Assembly: GCA_029851415.1 (NCBI GenBank)
Contig: CM056743.1
Coordinates: 90,060,501 to 90,124,500 of the forward strand
Length of the DNA: 64,000 nucleotides
DNA from: Eretmocerus hayati
Lineage: Eukaryota; Arthropoda; Insecta; Hymenoptera; Aphelinidae
Reading direction: 5' to 3'
Both the position numbers and the translations under genes were made by a program. Positions 37,162 through 48,200 of the stretch are shown piece by piece. The notes under the pieces were generated by a model. That model did no database searches and was not told where the DNA came from. It was given only the letters and a program-made list of their open reading frames with translations. The stretch's first letter is position 1. Each line of letters starts with the position of its first letter.

Positions 37162-37395
37162 TCAATATAGGTTTTCAAACTCCTCCCACGATACTACGTT
37201 CTGTATGACGAGACAATCATCATCATCAGAAGTTTCCGTCTTATTTAACGGACGTGGCATTGGCCTTGAACTTTGAGGCTCCGGACTCTGGTTCGCTTGT
37301 TCGATGATCGCTTGAAACCTCTCCACCTTTTCGCGTAAGCGCTTCAGCCTACGATTCGCCCGTTTACGCAACCGCTGTGCCTTGGAGATCGGCAT
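37162..37395 (-). CDS. Accessory ORF A after pol: 77-residue basic/acidic protein
   Basis: It starts with ATG at 37,395, 35 bases beyond the pol stop and just after a pyrimidine-rich TTTTTCTTCCAG. It could therefore be read from a spliced subgenomic RNA. The N-terminus is highly basic (KAQRLRKRANRRLKRLREKV, helix-prone, like a nuclear-localisation or RNA-binding stretch). The C-terminus is acidic (ETSDDDDCLVI, SWEEFENLY). I recognise no family. Its short length and polar character suggest a small regulatory or adaptor protein, but that is inference. Confidence 0.5.
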   Translation of the reverse strand: MPISKAQRLRKRANRRLKRLREKVERFQAIIEQANQSPEPQSSRPMPRPLNKTETSDDDDCLVIQNVVSWEEFENLY

Positions 37396-37430
37396 CGTTA
37401 GGCTGGAAGAAAAATGATTGATTCATTCGA

Positions 37431-40400
37431 CTAGTCACCTGATGCGACTCCTACACTGGTTTCCCGAAAGTATGGACGTAAACTTGTACCGTGAAACATC
37501 CCACGATCCTCGTTAGTGAGCGGGTCATATAGGCGGAACGTCGCGTTATTGATAATCTTTCGAATCACGTAAGGCCCTTCATACAAAGCGAGCAATTTCG
37601 AGGAAATACCCTTATCTGCGGAGGACACGTTGCATGATTTTACAAGTACTTCTTGACCCTGACGAAATTCGGTAAATTCGCGCTTTTCGTTCAAAGCATT
37701 AGCTCGTCGGTCCCCCTTCTTCAAAATTCGCTCATGTACCCACACGAGCTTCTGTTCGTATGGAACATTTTTTCTCTCAGGTGGGTTAATCCATTTTTTC
37801 CAAAAACGCGTGGGCATTTTATTCAAATGAATTTCCATTGGGGTAGCCTCAATCGTATCGTGGTAGACTTCATTCAGGGTGTCTTGTACGAATGGAACCC
37901 AATTACCCCAGGCTTTATGCTTGTGAGCTGCTAGTACCCGGAAAAATCTAGAGATTTCCCTATTGGTTCTTTCAATTAAATTGCTCTGAGGATGTCTAAT
38001 GGCAGAAAATACCACCCGAATACCCTCACTCTCGACTCTATCGATCCATTTTCTGGATGTAAATTGTGACCCGTGGTCGTGAATAATTCGATGCGGTTTA
38101 CCATATTTCGGTATGTAGTCATTGAATATTTTATTGGTGACTGTTCGAGTATCCGCATTTTTGATGGCGTAAAGAACTACGAATTTCGAGAACGCGTCGA
38201 TAGCAGCCAAAATGTATTTGACCCCACCCCTAGAGACAGGTAACGGCCCATAATAGTCTATAGATAAGAGGTCCCCCGGTGCCGCCGGTACCATTGGTCG
38301 CGTTTCTAGGTGAATTCCACCGGTGTAAATTTTATTCCGCTGGCACGTATCGCACGTTCGCAATATATTAGCCACTGCTTTCCTTAAATTAGAAAAAAAG
38401 AATAAGTCTTCAATCATTTTCGTGACCTTGAGACCACCGATGTGACCGTATACCTCGTGGGTTTCCACGACGAGATCATGAACCAACTGTTTGGGCAATA
38501 CCAGCTTTTGGTTGCCCTCTTCGCCCTTTGCCAGAAGCCCACCGTGAAGACCGTAATCGCGACAGATTGCTCCGTTTGTCAAAATCTGAATGATTCGTTC
38601 TAGCTTGGGATCCGACCTTTGCTCTCCCGCAAAATTTTGAAAACGTTTTTGAAGTTCAAGAGACGGTTTTCGCGCCGTTATAAGAGCGATTAGTAAGTCG
38701 TTCGGCTGACTTCTTTCGTCTTCACACGGAATGCGACTAAGCGCGTCAGCAGCCACGTTATCCTTTCCCTTGATGTACTCGATCTCGACCTGGTAATCTT
38801 GGATCGCAAGCATCCAACGCGTGAGGCGACTGTTCAAAAATTTGCACGTTAAAAGGTATGACAGAGCTTGGTGGTCGCACATCACCTTAATTTTAGCCCC
38901 GTAAAGAAATGAGCGAAACTTGCCTAGAGCCCACACGATTGCAAGGAGCTCCAGCTCTGTAGTAAAATAGGCCCTTTCGCTACCCTTAAGGGTGCGACTT
39001 GCCATAGATACAACCCTTATTTCGCCCTCGTGCCTCTGAGCAAGTACTGCCCCCAACGACCTCGAGCTACTATCGGTGTACAGAAGGTATCCTAAATCAC
39101 GCCGAGGATGTGTCAAGAACAATTCATGGGAGAAAAGATTTTTGATACGCTCAAATGTTTGCTCTTCCTGTGCACCCCATCTCCATTTCACCCCTGATCG
39201 CAGCAGCTCAAACAACGGGGAAAACTCTTCAGCCAATTTGCTGGTGAACTTCGCGCAAAAATTGGTCAACCCCAGAAAACCTTTTAATTGTTTCGTGTTT
39301 TTTGGTGCTGGAAAATTCTTTATACATTGTATTTTCTCAGGATCCGGCATGATCCCTTCAACTGACAAAATGTGTCCAAGGAATTTAATCTCCCTACGAC
39401 AGAACTCTACTTTATCGAAATTAAGAGTGATTCCCTCTTCTAAGACGCACTGAAAAAACAACTCGAGATGTTGCATGTGCTGTTCAAAATCGCGTGACAC
39501 TACCAACCAGTCGTCAACGAAATCCCTATGGAACTCATGCAACCGGCTGAGTATTCGATACGCTGCTCTTTTTAACGCAGCTCCACTTATTTTCATTCCA
39601 AACGGAACCACGGTATGCTGCCATATGATTCCTCTATGAGCGAAGCTCGTCAGAGGGCGCGATTCCTCTGCAAGGGTGATCTGATGGAAGCTCGCGGTCA
39701 GGTCAAAACTAGACATTATGCCTATTCCCGAACAACGCCGGAAAAACTCATCCACTTCTTCCGCGCCTTCGTAATCATCCTCGATATCCTGGTTGACTTC
39801 ACGAGCGTCTAAACAAATTCGAACGTCCCCATTTCGCTTAATCACGACGACGATCGGATTCAAATATTCACTAGTCGATCTCTCGATAGTACCTAACTCG
39901 TACATGCGCTGGACTGCAGCATCGACTTTGTCGTGATATCGCATCGGGACCGGATACTGTTTGGGCTTACGCGGATGCAACCTCCTGGCCCTTATGAAGT
40001 ACTTAAATCCCTTGAATCGACCCGGTTTTTTACTGAAAATCGGCTTGAAACGACTAACCATATTAATGAGACGATCCTGATACTCCGTTGGTAACATGTG
40101 GAGTGGCCTAATTTTTCGTTCGATTTGTTCAAGGGTGAGTTCATCGGGGTCATGTATTGGCTCCGCACGGCTCGCCCACTCTTCGTTTTGCTCACTAGCA
40201 TCATCACAAATTTGGTTGATGCATATTAGCCTAATGTCCCGCAATTTGGACAAACTCATTTCCACGCTGGAGTAATCTATCCTGCATTTTTTCGATCCTA
40301 CTTGAAAAATAATCGCGCCATTCCCAACATCAATTTCGGCTAGCAGCTGCTTGAGGGTCCCTATTCCGATGATACAATGTTGCAGCAATTTAGGAATCAC

Positions 40401-41174
40401 GAGAAAATCCATCTGCGTGTTCAAGTCCCCCAAAACTACGTTGGCTCTGAATTGAAGTTTGATTTTCGCGGATTTTTCACCTGTGAAACCGCACGCTTGT
40501 AGACCCGTGATAGGCAAAGTCGCGCACGTTTTCCAAACCCCATGAAACTTTGAATAAACATCACTCGCGATACAAGTTAATTTGCTCCCTGTATCAATCA
40601 ACGCCTTTATAATAACACCTTCGATACTGATCTCAATTTCCGGACATTCGACTCTTTCCTCAATTTTCTTTTCGCTCGCGAAACTTGATTCATCCAAAAG
40701 TTCCTCTCTAGTGAAAACCGAATTCACCTTCTGTTCAACGATTTCCAGCGCGTCACTCTCACTAACACTTTGCGTACTTTCGTCACCCAGAAACTGACCG
40801 GTTGTTCCGTCGGAAGGAACACAGCAACTCTGCGTACCGATACCCTTGTCAACCACCACCTGTTCCTTCGATGCGGGCTGGGTCGCTAAATTTTCGGTAC
40901 TCCTAACAGTTATGCCAGTTTCCTCAGATTTCAGTCCCCTACCCGCTCGCGTACTTACGATGCGATCGACGTAAGAATTTTCCAACGGTGTTGCTGCTTT
41001 CGGGTCTTCGCTAACGAAATTCGAATCGGTACCGGAGTCAGAAACGTCCGTGCTTCTCTTCAAACTACTCGATTTATTTCCTTTATTTACTTTTTTGTTC
41101 AACCTTTTCCGGGGCTTCCGCGCTCGCGGTATTCCCGTTGCACTAACATCAGATTTATTCGATTCATCACTCAT
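37431..41174 (-). CDS. pol: Pol polyprotein (PR-RT-RNase H-integrase) of the LTR element
   Basis: 1,247 residues, uninterrupted. A polar 170-residue N-terminal extension precedes the aspartic protease (ALIDTGSK, Asp at 194). The reverse transcriptase follows, with its catalytic box as FVDD at 552-555 in place of YxDD, and FLGLTNFC at about 633. RNase H has TDSSS at 700, TTELELLAIVW at 738 and AADALSR at 808. The integrase has an HHCC finger (His 906 and 911, Cys 941 and 944) and the D,D,E triad at about 973, 1033 and 1068 (SIDYYG, IIHDHGSQF, NLIERTNRE). A GPY/F-like module (YEGPYVIRKI) lies near 1,210. Pol has its own ATG 23 bases after the gag stop and in another frame, so it is not a simple gag-pol readthrough. 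All catalytic motifs are present. Confidence 0.95.
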   Translation of the reverse strand: MSDESNKSDVSATGIPRARKPRKRLNKKVNKGNKSSSLKRSTDVSDSGTDSNFVSEDPKAATPLENSYVDRIVSTRAGRGLKSEETGITVRSTENLATQPASKEQVVVDKGIGTQSCCVPSDGTTGQFLGDESTQSVSESDALEIVEQKVNSVFTREELLDESSFASEKKIEERVECPEIEISIEGVIIKALIDTGSKLTCIASDVYSKFHGVWKTCATLPITGLQACGFTGEKSAKIKLQFRANVVLGDLNTQMDFLVIPKLLQHCIIGIGTLKQLLAEIDVGNGAIIFQVGSKKCRIDYSSVEMSLSKLRDIRLICINQICDDASEQNEEWASRAEPIHDPDELTLEQIERKIRPLHMLPTEYQDRLINMVSRFKPIFSKKPGRFKGFKYFIRARRLHPRKPKQYPVPMRYHDKVDAAVQRMYELGTIERSTSEYLNPIVVVIKRNGDVRICLDAREVNQDIEDDYEGAEEVDEFFRRCSGIGIMSSFDLTASFHQITLAEESRPLTSFAHRGIIWQHTVVPFGMKISGAALKRAAYRILSRLHEFHRDFVDDWLVVSRDFEQHMQHLELFFQCVLEEGITLNFDKVEFCRREIKFLGHILSVEGIMPDPEKIQCIKNFPAPKNTKQLKGFLGLTNFCAKFTSKLAEEFSPLFELLRSGVKWRWGAQEEQTFERIKNLFSHELFLTHPRRDLGYLLYTDSSSRSLGAVLAQRHEGEIRVVSMASRTLKGSERAYFTTELELLAIVWALGKFRSFLYGAKIKVMCDHQALSYLLTCKFLNSRLTRWMLAIQDYQVEIEYIKGKDNVAADALSRIPCEDERSQPNDLLIALITARKPSLELQKRFQNFAGEQRSDPKLERIIQILTNGAICRDYGLHGGLLAKGEEGNQKLVLPKQLVHDLVVETHEVYGHIGGLKVTKMIEDLFFFSNLRKAVANILRTCDTCQRNKIYTGGIHLETRPMVPAAPGDLLSIDYYGPLPVSRGGVKYILAAIDAFSKFVVLYAIKNADTRTVTNKIFNDYIPKYGKPHRIIHDHGSQFTSRKWIDRVESEGIRVVFSAIRHPQSNLIERTNREISRFFRVLAAHKHKAWGNWVPFVQDTLNEVYHDTIEATPMEIHLNKMPTRFWKKWINPPERKNVPYEQKLVWVHERILKKGDRRANALNEKREFTEFRQGQEVLVKSCNVSSADKGISSKLLALYEGPYVIRKIINNATFRLYDPLTNEDRGMFHGTSLRPYFRETSVGVASGD

Positions 41175-41197
41175 AATTACTTCGCGTGGCGCGGGTT

Positions 41198-43069
41198 TTA
41201 ATGCAACGGGCTTGAGTTTACCGCCTGCTCAATTTCCTCGTGATCCGACGTCTCCTCGATGTCAATCTCGTTGACGGATCTACGCTTATCGTCGTTCCTT
41301 CCCGGGGGAGTGTTAGGAGCGCTATTATCGCGGTTGATGTACGGTCGATCGCGTGACAGCACTTGACGCGGGACGCTACTATTTTGATTTGGTTGTGAGA
41401 GAGTTCGGTTCGCGTCCGGGTATGGAGTCGATGCCCGATATGGCCCCCTATCCGCGCTATTCTGCTGAGACGGCGATATTTTCGAAAGTTCATTGAAACT
41501 GCCTGAACGACTTGGCCCGAACGGTTTTTGATTCGCTGAGAAACCACCCCTTGAAAAACGCGAGTCATTTCCGCGTGTCTGTGGTTGATTCCTCACGTAG
41601 TGACCGTCCCCCCGGAAATCTACATATTTTGTGTTTTCCAAGGTTGAGTTGAGAACCTTCGCCGAGTCTAATTTTTCTAATAATTTCAGGAAGTCATCGA
41701 AATCCGCGCAATTTTTAATCAACACGGCCTGCTGAACGGTTTCATCAAAATGAATTGACATTTTTTCGACGATCAACTCGGGGCTATAATTGTCTGGCAG
41801 CTGTACAACCTGGTTATAAAGCTTAGTAGCGTATTCGGCCCTACTCAAATTTCGCTCAGCTGCGTAGCTGCCAAACTCTAACGCACGCCGCACCTTATCC
41901 TGTTCTCGTGGATTCCAATACTTCTCCATAAATCGGGTTCTGAAATCGTCCAGCGAGAATACACTACTCTCAATATAATACCACCACTCGCGGGCCGGCT
42001 CTTTTAAAGCTTGACCGATCGCGAGCTTCATTGTTTCATCGTCGCAATTTAATGCTAACATATAATTCGTTAAATCATCCATGAATCGACCCGGTCTCTC
42101 GTACGGTGCCGCGTTAAAAGTTGGTAAATCTAACTTCACCTTCGGATAGATCGATGGTCTCCCGCATGAACCCGAACTCGTTTTCCGCGCGATATCTTTC
42201 AATTCTTTCTGAGTTTTTTCGAGATCATCTCGTAATTTTTGCCGAGAGTCGCTGCCCTTGGTAATCAATGAATTGCAACCCTCTATCAAACCCGTAAGAT
42301 TGTCAATACACTCGCTGTGATGGGCAACACTCTGACTCAACTCGCGTGTCTGTGATTTTACTTCGGCTGCCTGCGCGGATACATAGCGCACGTCGTTTTC
42401 GACGACATCTAAACGATTCGCGTGGGAATTCAAAACATTACCCTGGTTCAATTGAATTTTCTCAATTTGAGCGCTCAATTTTTCAATGCGCGAGAGTCGC
42501 ATCGCTTGCTCTTCAATCCGCGACTGGAAAGCTTGCTGTCGATTCTTCATTCCCAACAAAATCGCGGGCGTATCCGTGGGGACACGAGGATTCGCGTTTC
42601 CATTTCTAATTTCAGGATCTGACCTACTTACACCTTGATTTCTCTCATTTTCAGGTGGAACTAGGAGACGAGGCCCATCAAGTAACCCCTGCTGCGGTGG
42701 TACGTCACCAAAACGGTATTCTTGCGCAGTAGGAGGCGGATCGGGTGATTCAGAGCGACTAGGGGCAGACAAATTTTCGCTGCTACTGTTAAATACGTCA
42801 TTAGCAGGTATTACGACACGACCGCTACCCGCCTTGGAACTGTTCGGCGATGCTAGTTGAGCTTCGGGCTCATCTTGATTCTTCTTATTTTTCGACGAGG
42901 ATCGCGTTCTTGGACGTGCCTCAGGTTGCAAAGCTGCACCTCTACCACGACCACGACGTGTCCCCCGGCCTCTTCCGATACCTGGAGTTGGATTATCGCC
43001 ACCCGAAAGCTCATTGCGAACCGTTTCCGACGGTGACAAGTTTCCGTCTGTTTTGCCTGAATCCGACAT
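41198..43069 (-). CDS. gag: Gag of the LTR element, without a zinc knuckle
   Basis: 623 residues from ATG at 43,069. The N-terminus is Gly/Arg-rich (GRGRGTRRGRGRG), then Ser/Pro-rich. A coiled-coil-like stretch covers about 175-300 (QAMRLSRIEKLSAQIEKIQ). The retrotransposon capsid region begins at about 305 (KVKLDLPTF) and includes AREWWYYIE and FRTRFMEKYW at about 360-380. The tail is Asn/Ser/Arg-rich. I see no CCHC knuckle, which most Ty3-type Gags carry; the Arg-rich ends may bind RNA instead. It forms the particle in which pol reverse-transcribes the RNA. It and pol start with similar words (MSDS, MSDE). Confidence 0.88.
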   Translation of the reverse strand: MSDSGKTDGNLSPSETVRNELSGGDNPTPGIGRGRGTRRGRGRGAALQPEARPRTRSSSKNKKNQDEPEAQLASPNSSKAGSGRVVIPANDVFNSSSENLSAPSRSESPDPPPTAQEYRFGDVPPQQGLLDGPRLLVPPENERNQGVSRSDPEIRNGNANPRVPTDTPAILLGMKNRQQAFQSRIEEQAMRLSRIEKLSAQIEKIQLNQGNVLNSHANRLDVVENDVRYVSAQAAEVKSQTRELSQSVAHHSECIDNLTGLIEGCNSLITKGSDSRQKLRDDLEKTQKELKDIARKTSSGSCGRPSIYPKVKLDLPTFNAAPYERPGRFMDDLTNYMLALNCDDETMKLAIGQALKEPAREWWYYIESSVFSLDDFRTRFMEKYWNPREQDKVRRALEFGSYAAERNLSRAEYATKLYNQVVQLPDNYSPELIVEKMSIHFDETVQQAVLIKNCADFDDFLKLLEKLDSAKVLNSTLENTKYVDFRGDGHYVRNQPQTRGNDSRFSRGGFSANQKPFGPSRSGSFNELSKISPSQQNSADRGPYRASTPYPDANRTLSQPNQNSSVPRQVLSRDRPYINRDNSAPNTPPGRNDDKRRSVNEIDIEETSDHEEIEQAVNSSPLH

Positions 43070-43244
43070 GTTTATTTGTGTCTACTATTTACCACTGTAC
43101 TCGCAAAATTTATCTGACACTCAGGCTGTGATCACCGAATAAAAATAATGGATACTTGAAATTTGTAATTTCCTTCAATAAACGGTAAAAAAAGGTAATT
43201 AGCTTGTCATAATTCTCTAACCACCTCAACCCAATCCAATGAGA

Positions 43245-43262
43245 GCCCCACGTTGGGCGCCA
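43245..43262 (-). promoter_or_regulatory. tRNA primer-binding site
   Basis: Two bases inside the 5' LTR, the - strand reads TGGCGCCCAACGTGGGGC. TGG complements the CCA end of a tRNA, and an 18-base match is standard. I do not assign the tRNA species. A leader of about 175 bases separates it from the gag ATG. Confidence 0.85.
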
Positions 43263-45268
43263 AATGCAAGGATGCAATTTTCCTTGCTTAGATTTATTTT
43301 TCTAAAATTGTTATAATTTATTCAAAATTAACTGTACGTCAACTTGACATGACTTACCTTGCCATGATCTCAGAATTCCTTTGAATTCTCTGAATTTGTG
43401 CCAAGAATTTCGTATTCATTTCAAACGATCAAAAGATTCTTATTTGATTCATTAATTTATTACAAATTTGATTGTAAGGAAAATTTACGGCGAATAGATG
43501 CTAACAGCGAATTTGCAAGAGAAAAAATTGTGAAATGAAAATATTTAATGAATTCCAAAAAATTAAGTCAGCAAAGGACTCTCACTTTTTGAGAGAAAAT
43601 TTATTTATCATGGAATGATATTATATTATGTGTGGTTTTTCGACTCTCATTGGGGATAGGCATTTGGGTGGGTCAAGAAATAATCACAAGCATAAATGCG
43701 AATTGCATTTAATCACTATTTATTTAGAAATTCATCACTCAATTTAGCGTATTTTTAGACATGTAAACGGGCATTTATTTTGACCGTAAATGAACTCACT
43801 TGATAAAATACGAAAAGAAAAACACTGATTTTACAACACTCAAACTATTATATTACGAAAAACCATTGCTAGAATTTTTATTGATAAATCAACACTTGTA
43901 ACCGAACGAAGAAAAATAACGATCATTAACTCACAGAAATTAACTCGTATCTGAAAAACGAATGTCACGACAAAAGAATATAAGACGCCCGAGATTGTCA
44001 AATAATTATTAGCGATCACTGCTTCAAAATAGCGAGAAAAAGTTGCACGGTCGACCTTCAAACCGAAAGGGTTGACGCGACGCGGTTGAGAATTCATCCG
44101 CCTGCAAGAAAATTGTATATCATATATATCACAAAACTCCCTCACTGGCGCAGCGATTCCGATTCCACGAAAACTACTCACGGGGCATGTATTAAAGAGC
44201 GAGGCCCGCGCGCCACACACAGAGAATTTACTTGCACGCGCGGGGGTGCATTCGCATTTGATTCACTAAGAAAATAAAACTTAGGATAATCCTTAAGTGC
44301 TGCGGCAGCAAGGCTCTACGTACGTGATATTACGATGAAATCGCCATCAGTACACGAGTCAAGCGTCTCCTCCGAAAATCTAGTCGGGGATATTTTCACC
44401 GCTAACCCAAAAGGATGAGAAGATCAATCACAGGCATTCCTAATCACATTACCACAAGGGCCATGACTCGAAAACGATTGCCTTTCTCGTCGATCAAAGA
44501 TCTCGGAGAAACGTGATGGTTTGATCAAGGCAGGAAATAAGGATGAGGTGATGGGTACCCGAATGCTACGATTTACCGGCGCGCCTAGCTCCAGGCATCG
44601 GCGTGCTTTCTTTCGTTGCGGCCTCCTCTGATCACTAAAAGTGACAGGGATAGGGTAACCCAGGAAAGGAAAGGCATTTTATTGTATCATAATGCTGAAT
44701 AAATCAGTACTCACGTCGGCTCCTGGTGGCAAGAATTGTTGCGTAGGGCGCCAGGGTTGCAGCTCAGGGAAGATGTGAAGCTTGCGAGATGCTGGATGAG
44801 TAGCCGACGGCGATGCGCAGCTCCAAAACTGGCAAAGTGGTTGAAGCCAACTTCTTCGACTTGAGAGTCGGACCCTGGAGAGCTTCCAGGTGTTGATCCT
44901 TGGATGGGTATCGACAAGAATGCCGCTCCGCTGCAGCTTTCCCAAGCACATAAGCTCGGTTTCCGCGAATTGAGCTTCTCTCCCCCCACTCCTGGTAAGC
45001 TCGACCAATCAGCGTCGAGGTCAAAGAAAAGCTTCGAATTTTCAAATTTCCAACTATCGAGTGGTGGGGTAAAATTACTAAAAATAGTGATTTCCCCTCA
45101 TCGTAGTTGGAATACGGGATAAAAGTTTACATATTTACAAGTTATTATGATTAATTACACTAATTATTAAAATTAAATATGATACAAGTACTGTAGCATG
45201 TAATTTTCAAAGCGGCGCGCATCCGCGCACGCTGATATAGCAGCCAAGCATGCTATACCGGCACTCAA

Positions 45269-48200
45269 AATGGCCGCCGCCAGCCCCTTGCAACAGGTTG
45301 TTTACACGGCTTCCTGGTGTTCGTGCTACGTCGTGGAGTGGTGTTTTAGTGTTCCGGGTGTGTAATTGTGTGCTGTGGATCATTAGGAACCTGCAGCATC
45401 GTCGCCGAGGCGTGACACTGAACGGGGCGTGAGCTGTGAGCGAGACAATCAGCGTTTACTCGAGCCAGCAAAACCGGGGTGTTCACATCGTGAGTAATTT
45501 TTTAATTGATAATTTTAATCATCAATTATTGGTCGTAGCACCTGCGCTAGGCCTTTTTCTTTAACATAAGTACCCTGGGAAAACTGGGAAAGTCATACCC
45601 ATAATGTATTCTGTGTTACAATAGGGCACTGTTTTACCATGCATTAGCATGGGTTGCATGTAAACAAAGATTAATTTTTTGATCAGTTCCATTAATTTGG
45701 GACTGGGTGTGTAACTTTTTGTACTTAAATGATTATAAAAAATCTAATCTTTTTAATGAACTAACCCACATGTAACTAGCTTAATTATATCTGATATTTT
45801 CCTTGTTGCAGGTATTGCGGAAACTAAGAAACGGAGGCTGGGCTATACCACGAACTTAGTCTGGTGGTGTTTGGAGGTGTGGTAATGAACTCCACTATTT
45901 ATACCTGTCTCCAGCAATGATGTAAGGCCTCTTTTATGTATATTTAGTGATATTTTAAATAACGATGTTGATAGTTTTGTTCGTCCTTGAGAATTACGAT
46001 GAGTAGGGTACTTTTTCGATCTTTAAGGACTGGGTTTTGAAACTCTTGAAGAATCAGAAGTTTCCATAAAAGAGAATTGTTTATTCTCGACGTTTCGTCT
46101 ACCAAGGTTTGTAGACCTCTTCAGGAGTGGATTTCTACAACAAATATTGCACAACGTAAATTCACAGTCAAAAACACTGAAACATACCATAAATTTCACA
46201 ACAAATTACTAGCAGATCGAATTATTGCTTACATTTTAAAGAAATCTTTTACATATAAATAAAGGTTCGAGGACAGACGAGCTCATGATGAGCAACGTCT
46301 GTCTCTTGTCAATACGAGTGTTGAACTGGCTAGGTTGAGTAGGAACAGCTGATCCATTACATATCAATTTAACAGAGCTACTTATTCAATATATGTGTAT
46401 ATGTATATATGTCTGTGATATTTAGAACGAGTCCAACAATGGAATATATATTCTACTGAGCTTTTGGACATCTTCTTTTTTATTAATACAGGTTTTATTA
46501 CGATTTATATGGATCATCTCAGAAATTAGACGTTTTCTATAGCTAGGCTCAAGATCACAGATTTGGGTATTGTCCCAATCAAATTCATGATTGTACTTTT
46601 GTTTATGAAGCGAAACAACCGATTCTTCATCCTTATCAACCATATGGTCATGTATACGAACAGATAAGGCTCTTTTTGTTTCCCCCACGTACGTTGCTGG
46701 GCAATCACGACATTCAAACTTATATACCACACCGGTGTTTTCCATCTTTTCCAAGCAATCCTTACCTAACCTGATAAAATTGTTCAGAGATTTTGAGACT
46801 TTAGGAAGTGTCTGAATAGAATGTTTCTTGAACAAAGCAGCACACCTTTCAAAATAATCTCTGTGGTAAGGAACACACACTTTTGGTTTTTTCTCATGAA
46901 CATAATCGGGAACATTGGGGTGTGTATGATAGTAAATCCGCTGTTTTATACATCTTTCTACCAATTCCTGAGGATATCCATTATCAAAGAGGAGTTTTTT
47001 GACTATTTTGACATTTTTGTTATGAAACTTCTTATGAGAAAGTAATAATGCACGATCAATTACATTAAAAATTATATTTTTCTTTAGTTTTAGAGTATGG
47101 TTTGACTGAAAACTGAATTGATCGTGCATTATTACTTTCTCATAAGAAGTTTCATAACAAAAATGTCAAAATAGTCAAAAAACTCCTCTTTGATAATGGA
47201 TATCCTCAGGAATTGGTAGAAAGATGTATAAAACAGCGGATTTACTATCATACACACCCCAATGTTCCCGATTATGTTCATGAGAAAAAACCAAAAGTGT
47301 GTATTCCTTACCACAGAGATTATTTTGAAAGGTGTGCTGCTTTGTTCAAGAAACATTCTATTCAGACACTTCCTAAAGTCTCAAAATCTCTGAACAATTT
47401 TATCAGGTTAGGTAAGGATTGCTTGGAAAAAATGAAAACACCGGTGTGGTATTTAAGTTTGAATGTCGTGATTGCCCAGCAACGTACGTGGGGGAAACAA
47501 AAAGAGCCTTATCTGTTCGTATACATGACCATATGGTTGATAAGGATGAAGAATCGGTTGTTTCGCTTCATAAACAAAAGTACAATCATGAATTTGATTG
47601 GGACAATACCCAAATCTGTGATCTTGAGCCTAGCTATAGAAAACGTCTAATTTCTGAGATGATCCATATAAATCGTAATAAAACCTGTATTAATAAAAAA
47701 GAAGATGTCCAAAAGCTCAGTAGAATATATATTCCATTGTTGGACTCGTTCTAAATATCACAGACATATATACATATACACATATATTGAATAAGTAGCT
47801 CTGTTAAATTGATATGTAATGGATCAGCTGTTCCTACTCAACCTAGCCAGTTCAACACTCGTATTGACAAGAGACAGACGTTGCTCATCATGAGCTCGTC
47901 TGTCCTCGAACCTTTATTCATATGTAAAAGATTTCTTTAAAATGTAAGCAATAATTCGATCTGCTAGTAATTTGTTGTGAAATTTATGGTATGTTTCAGT
48001 GTTTTTGACTGTGAATTTACGTTGTGCAATATTTGTTGTAGAAATCCACTCCTGGAGAGGTCTACAAACCTTGGTAGACGAAACGTCGAGAATAAACAAT
48101 TCTCTTTTATGGAAACTTCTGATTCTTCAAGAGTTTCAAAACCCAGTCCTTAAAGATCGAAAAAGTACCCTACTCATAGTGATATTTCATTTTGAATTGC

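Larger units (their letters stand above)
45956..48177. mobile_element. Head-to-head pair of 5'-truncated Penelope-like elements
   Basis: The insert is bracketed by AGTGATATTT at 45,946-45,955 and 48,178-48,187, a 10-bp target duplication absent from the intact LTR copy. From 45,999 to 48,177 it is one long inverted repeat: arms of about 1.06 kb around a spacer of about 55 bp near 47,061-47,114. Each arm encodes a C-terminal Penelope fragment with a GIY-YIG-type endonuclease and ends in an untranslated tail with a hammerhead-like motif. The left end has 43 extra bases. The reverse-transcriptase part is missing from both. Inverted, 5'-truncated pairs are a known habit of Penelope-like elements. 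Confidence 0.82.
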
